NCBI GenBank assembly: GCA_018830365.1
Contig: JAHJSK010000037.1
Span: forward strand, 1-8,958
Direction of reading: 5' to 3'
Length of the DNA: 8,958 nucleotides
DNA from: Patescibacteria group bacterium
Lineage (GTDB): Bacteria > Patescibacteriota > Minisyncoccia > Minisyncoccales > CG1-02-41-26
The notes beneath the pieces were generated by a model. That model made no database searches. It was not told where the DNA came from and saw only the letters and a list, made by a program, of their open reading frames with translations. The position numbers and the translations under genes are program-made. Shown piece by piece: positions 6,614 to 8,958 of this stretch; positions within the stretch are counted from its first letter, which is position 1, and each line of letters opens with the position of its first letter.

Positions 6614-6930
6614 AAAATTTTACCGATTTCTTCAGACAAATCTAAAATTTTATCGTAATCTTTTTTACAAATATATTTTTCAATGTAAGCAAAATATAGA
6701 AGATACTTAACTTCTTTTAATGAGCCGTAAGAAATTTCTAAAAATCTTCTATATTCTTTTTCGCTTTGTCTGGCAAAACCTTCAATGGCATTTAAGGGAA
6801 CAGAAATCACAGCTCGCCGTATTTGCGAAGTTAAGCCGAATAATTCTTCTTTTGGAAATTGTCGGCTTATTCTATAAATTTCGTGCGCGAGCTTATCAGC
6901 TTTTTGAATCAAAATACTATTCCGTCTCAT
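6583..6930 (-). CDS. Four-helix-bundle protein, S23 / 23S rRNA-intervening-sequence family
   Basis: This 115-residue, all-helical protein matches the S23 family in length and in its signature run: 'FPKEELFGLTSQIRRAVISV', then 'PLNAIEGFARQSEKEYRRFLEIS' and 'GSLKEVKYLLYFA'. The usual NIAEG is NAIEG here. The family's biochemical function is unknown; it was first found encoded in insertions in 23S rRNA and is structurally similar to Avd of diversity-generating retroelements. No rRNA or reverse transcriptase is near. The ATG shares ATGA with the stop of the DUF916-like gene (4-bp overlap) and AGGA lies 4 nt upstream, so coupled translation is likely. Its 3' end overlaps the next gene by 31 bp. 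It is the only gene in this exported-protein cluster without a signal peptide, consistent with an inserted passenger. Confidence 0.88.
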   Translation of the reverse strand: MRRNSILIQKADKLAHEIYRISRQFPKEELFGLTSQIRRAVISVPLNAIEGFARQSEKEYRRFLEISYGSLKEVKYLLYFAYIEKYICKKDYDKILDLSEEIGKILWTIIQKLKN

Positions 6931-7922
6931 TGTTTCCTGTTATCTGTTGTCTCTTTTTTTCTTATTTCAAAATGACCGAGAGCCCATTTAAAAAACCAAA
7001 GAACAAGAAATAAAATTATTAAACCAACCAAAATAAGCTTCCATGGAATAACCCAAAAACTTAGCGATTTTTGGTCAATGATGTTTTGATAACCGCGATT
7101 AAGCCCCGCAAAAGCGGTATACCGTCCAAAAAGAAATTCCTTGTCCCACTTCACTTCTCTTTTTCTCAAAGAATCCGGCATGGCAAAAAATGGCTCCATT
7201 TCTATTTCTCCCACTTTTTTCCCTAAAATATTTTTTATTTCAATAATGCCATAAGGATTTAAATGAACATTGCCTTTGTTTTCAAAAAATATTTGAAAAG
7301 AAACAGGATTTTTTTTAGAAGCGTTTTCGTAAAATTTTTTGTCTGTAATAAAATTTTTTAAAACACCATTTTCTTTTGCTTCCCCATTCACTCTGATAAA
7401 AACAAGACATCCCAAGCGAGAAACCATTTTCATTTGTCCTGTTGCTTTTTCTTTTTCAACCGCGCCTTGTGGTTCAGGAGGATTAGTGGTAATTAAAACC
7501 GAGCCATAAAGACCGCGTGGCTCCGCGTCTTTTGGAATGGAAATTTTTACTGGCAGAGTAATTCTTTGTCCATGATTTAAAGTGAAATTTGTCATTTCTG
7601 GCTGAATATAATCTTTTAAAGAATAAGGCCCTTTTTCTTTACCTAAAAGCACTACTGTTTCCTCTGGATTTTCCGAGCCCTTAAAATCCTCTATATCAAT
7701 ATTAAAATTCATTGTCCGACCAATGCGATTGGCAATAGAAATTTCTTTTGTATATTCATCTCCTGGATTTACTAATAATTCAATTTTTCCTGGGGCTAAA
7801 ATAAAATCCCCCTTTTCTGGCAATTGGAGATTTTCAATAACATAAGCAAAAACAGGAGATAAATTAATATTAAAAAATAATATCCCGTTTATTATCAAAA
7901 AAATAAAAAAGAATTTTTTCAT
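6927..7922 (-). CDS. DUF916-like exported protein with C-terminal membrane anchor
   Basis: This 331-residue protein has a signal peptide (residues 1-26, ending 'SPVFA'), an Ig-like domain with 'APGKIELLVNPGDEYTKEISIANR' and 'MNFNIDIEDF', then 'PEPRGLYGSVLIT'-like and 'ENKGNVHLNPYGIIEIKN' strands. A membrane helix at about 290-311 is followed by a short basic tail. Layout and length match DUF916/DUF3324 proteins, known in Firmicutes as WxL-interacting proteins whose first domain contacts peptidoglycan; the match is by eye. The ATG at 7922 begins 'MKKFFFIFLI'. The frame stays open to 7997, but that extension runs into a stem-loop and would spoil the signal peptide. The last eight residues (ETTDNRKQ) are encoded largely by a repeat copy, so the native C-terminus may have been altered. 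Its neighbours A and B are candidate partners. Confidence 0.85.
   Translation of the reverse strand: MKKFFFIFLIINGILFFNINLSPVFAYVIENLQLPEKGDFILAPGKIELLVNPGDEYTKEISIANRIGRTMNFNIDIEDFKGSENPEETVVLLGKEKGPYSLKDYIQPEMTNFTLNHGQRITLPVKISIPKDAEPRGLYGSVLITTNPPEPQGAVEKEKATGQMKMVSRLGCLVFIRVNGEAKENGVLKNFITDKKFYENASKKNPVSFQIFFENKGNVHLNPYGIIEIKNILGKKVGEIEMEPFFAMPDSLRKREVKWDKEFLFGRYTAFAGLNRGYQNIIDQKSLSFWVIPWKLILVGLIILFLVLWFFKWALGHFEIRKKETTDNRKQ
6935..6938 (-). promoter_or_regulatory. Shine-Dalgarno of the S23-family gene, supplied by a repeat
   Basis: AGGA on the - strand ends 4 nt before the ATG at 6930. It lies inside the caacagataacagg repeat copy and inside the last codons of the upstream gene, so a single repeat copy serves as coding tail and ribosome binding site. 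Confidence 0.45.
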
Positions 7923-7957
7923 AGAGGTTATTAAACCTATATAACCTACACTTGCTC

Positions 7958-8027
7958 GGGAAAACAAAAAGCTTGCCCTGTTAAATTTGTTCCGCAACTA
8001 TTTAACAGGGTGAATTTTTGTTTTCCC
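7958..8027. repeat. Large stem-loop between paralogue B and the DUF916-like gene
   Basis: gggaaaacaaaaa (7958-7970) pairs perfectly with tttttgttttccc (8015-8027), and ccctgttaaat (7976-7986) pairs perfectly with atttaacaggg (8000-8010). That is 24 bp of pairing around a 13-nt loop. On the - strand it follows paralogue B and precedes the DUF916-like start by 35 bp, so it could end or attenuate that transcript. No U-tract follows it. Confidence 0.7.
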
Positions 8028-8090
8028 TCGCTTCGCTTGATTATAAAATTTTTGCAAAACAGGGAACATGGAACAATTTGCTCCCCGTCC

Positions 8091-8115
8091 CCTGTTATCT
8101 GCTCCCTGTTATCTG
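8091..8115. repeat. Tandem cctgttatctg copies, 14-bp period
   Basis: cctgttatctg occurs at 8091-8101 and again at 8105-8115, starting 14 bp apart, just after the stop codon of paralogue B. A partly complementary aaaacaggga lies at 8056-8065. The period and core match the repeat at 6501-6569 and the copy at 6936-6946. Confidence 0.7.
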
Positions 8116-8117
8116 TT

Positions 8118-8774
8118 TTAATTCATCAATGCTGTCGCTATTATGGTTGCGGTGTAATTCCCCTCTTGCAGATATTTAGCATTTGACTCTGTCTGGAATT
8201 TTACTACTTCTGCTTCGCCGCCTGCGGCCGTATTAGTAGTTCTATTGATTATTTGGACATCAGTGGTGGAAGCGTTTTGCCAACAGCTGTTAGCCGCGTT
8301 CGCAGTGCCAATGTTGCAAGCCGTGCCATTGTCCTTAAAAAAGGTGGCAGTGTCAGCAACAGTTGCCGGCTCAACAGTATAACCAAATTCAGCTACGCTC
8401 GCGGCAGGAGAAGACCAAGTGTAATCAGGAGCAGTAGTTGTGGCAGGAGAATAATCGCTGAAATTGTAAGTGCCGTCCAAAATCATTGAAGGAGTGCTGG
8501 TGGATTTTATAGTCATGTTAAAACCAGTATCATTGTTGGTAATAACTGTCCATGTGGCTGAACCAGTTCTAGGGGATCCTAAGTTGCCAGTTACGCCGGG
8601 AATAGCGGATGACATTGTTACATCAGCTGGCGAAGAAATGCTAATTTCCGCTGAAACCGCTTGAGTAACAATTACGGTATCTTCAACTGCGCTGGCTAAT
8701 TCTGGTTCAAAAACCAAAAACACGCTGCAAGCTATTAAATTAGCGATTAAAACTAAACTTAATATTTTTTTCAT
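8118..8774 (-). CDS. Small exported beta-rich protein with WxL-like domain (paralogue B)
   Basis: This 218-residue exported protein of unknown function starts at an ATG beginning 'MKKILSLVLIANL'. A TTG at 8789 in frame would add five residues and is not preferred. A signal peptide with likely cleavage after 'ELASA' leads into a mature part that is essentially one domain, from 'EISISSPADV' to the terminal strand 'GNYTATIIATALMN'. From 'TWTVIT' onward it aligns without gaps to paralogue A, with 106 identities in 145 positions counted by hand. C153 and C164 match A's cysteine pair. 'LIAC' at residues 13-16 fits a lipobox, but it lies early in the hydrophobic core, so lipidation is less likely than ordinary cleavage. 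No Shine-Dalgarno is evident. It is the first gene of the visible - strand cluster, 25 bp from the 43-bp hairpin array. Confidence 0.85.
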   Translation of the reverse strand: MKKILSLVLIANLIACSVFLVFEPELASAVEDTVIVTQAVSAEISISSPADVTMSSAIPGVTGNLGSPRTGSATWTVITNNDTGFNMTIKSTSTPSMILDGTYNFSDYSPATTTAPDYTWSSPAASVAEFGYTVEPATVADTATFFKDNGTACNIGTANAANSCWQNASTTDVQIINRTTNTAAGGEAEVVKFQTESNAKYLQEGNYTATIIATALMN

Positions 8775-8799
8775 AAAATTTATGTTCAAATTTTTTTAC

Positions 8800-8958
8800 C
8801 CCTCACCTTTTTCCCGAAGGAAAAAGGATAATGGGGATTTATCCCTCACCTTTTTCCCGAAGGAAAAAGGATAATGGGGATTTATCCCTCACCTTTTTCC
8901 CGAAGGAAAAAGGATAATGGGGATTTATCCCTCACCTTTTTCCCGAAGGAAAAAGGAT
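8800..8958. repeat. 43-bp tandem array of hairpin units, continuing past the window
   Basis: Identical units start at 8800, 8843, 8886 and 8929; the fourth is cut after 30 bp by the window end. Each contains the perfect 9-bp stem cctttttcc/ggaaaaagg with a cgaa loop, enclosed by cccc...gggg (ccc...gggg in later units). 43 is not a multiple of three, so it is not coding. It sits directly upstream of paralogue B, in its leader or promoter zone. Confidence 0.92.

Larger units (their letters stand above)
6500..6949. mobile_element. Putative inverted-repeat-bounded cassette carrying an S23-family gene
   Basis: caacagataacagaaaaca (6500-6518) and the reverse complement of 6931-6949 match at 18 of 19 positions. 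They bracket the complete S23-family gene; the right arm abuts its ATG. IVS elements in the 23S rRNA of Leptospira and Coxiella carry genes of this family between inverted repeats, so the arrangement has a precedent in a different setting. No target-site duplication or transposase is seen. Related motifs occur elsewhere in the window, so chance pairing of a common repeat is possible. Confidence 0.4.

Noticed and set aside
6583..6930. Evidence for a 23S rRNA gene here, given the S23 family name
   Set aside because: No rRNA sequence flanks it; both sides are protein-coding genes. Only the family name links it to rRNA.
7923..7997. 25-residue N-terminal extension of the DUF916-like protein
   Set aside because: The extension lies in a perfect stem-loop and puts a polar leader before a canonical MKK signal peptide.
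5789..8774. Diversity-generating retroelement, with the S23-type protein as Avd and the two paralogues as template/variable regions
   Set aside because: No reverse transcriptase is present, and the differences between the paralogues are not confined to adenine positions of either copy.
8118..8774. Lipoprotein call from the LIAC lipobox-like motif
   Set aside because: The Cys is followed by more hydrophobic residues and a good ASA cleavage site, so ordinary signal peptidase cleavage is more likely; kept only as an alternative.
8800..8958. CRISPR array
   Set aside because: Units are directly adjacent and identical across all 43 bp, with no unique spacers and no cas genes in view.

Overview
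The window reads as bacterial, AT-rich DNA with compact genes and standard stop usage. TGA ends murG, hypE and the DUF916-like gene, so lineages that read TGA as glycine (Gracilibacteria, Absconditabacteria) do not fit. A peptidoglycan gene, a bacterial RNase P RNA, several exported low-complexity proteins in a style common in Parcubacteria, and many short palindromic or tandem repeats between genes suggest a member of the Candidate Phyla Radiation (Patescibacteria). That placement is inference; no phylogenetic marker was compared by computation.

Layout. The + strand, 1-2761, holds housekeeping genes: the 3' half of murG, a nested inverted repeat with a terminator-like hairpin, gltX (glutamyl-tRNA synthetase), two tandem hairpins, a promoter with an extended -10, and rnpB (RNase P RNA). 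rnpB converges on hypE across about 200 bp of repeats. Everything from 2964 to 8774 is on the - strand. In transcription order (right to left) it holds: a small exported protein (paralogue B), a DUF916-like exported protein with a C-terminal membrane anchor, a four-helix-bundle S23-family protein, a longer exported protein (paralogue A) sharing B's C-terminal domain, a proline-rich membrane protein with two carboxypeptidase-regulatory-like domains, and hypE. The right edge is a 43-bp tandem repeat that runs out of the window.

How the genes may work together. B, the DUF916-like protein and A look like one envelope module. In Firmicutes, DUF916/DUF3324 proteins partner WxL-domain surface proteins, and A and B have a beta-rich C-terminal domain that may be WxL-like. 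The S23-family gene sits inside this module and is bracketed by 19-nt imperfect inverted repeats. The repeat on one side encodes the hydrophobic core of A's signal peptide. The repeat on the other encodes the last residues of the DUF916-like protein and supplies the S23 ribosome binding site. This resembles a repeat-bounded cassette that inserted and was absorbed by its neighbours. hypE is a clear [NiFe]-hydrogenase maturation gene with no other hydrogenase gene in view.
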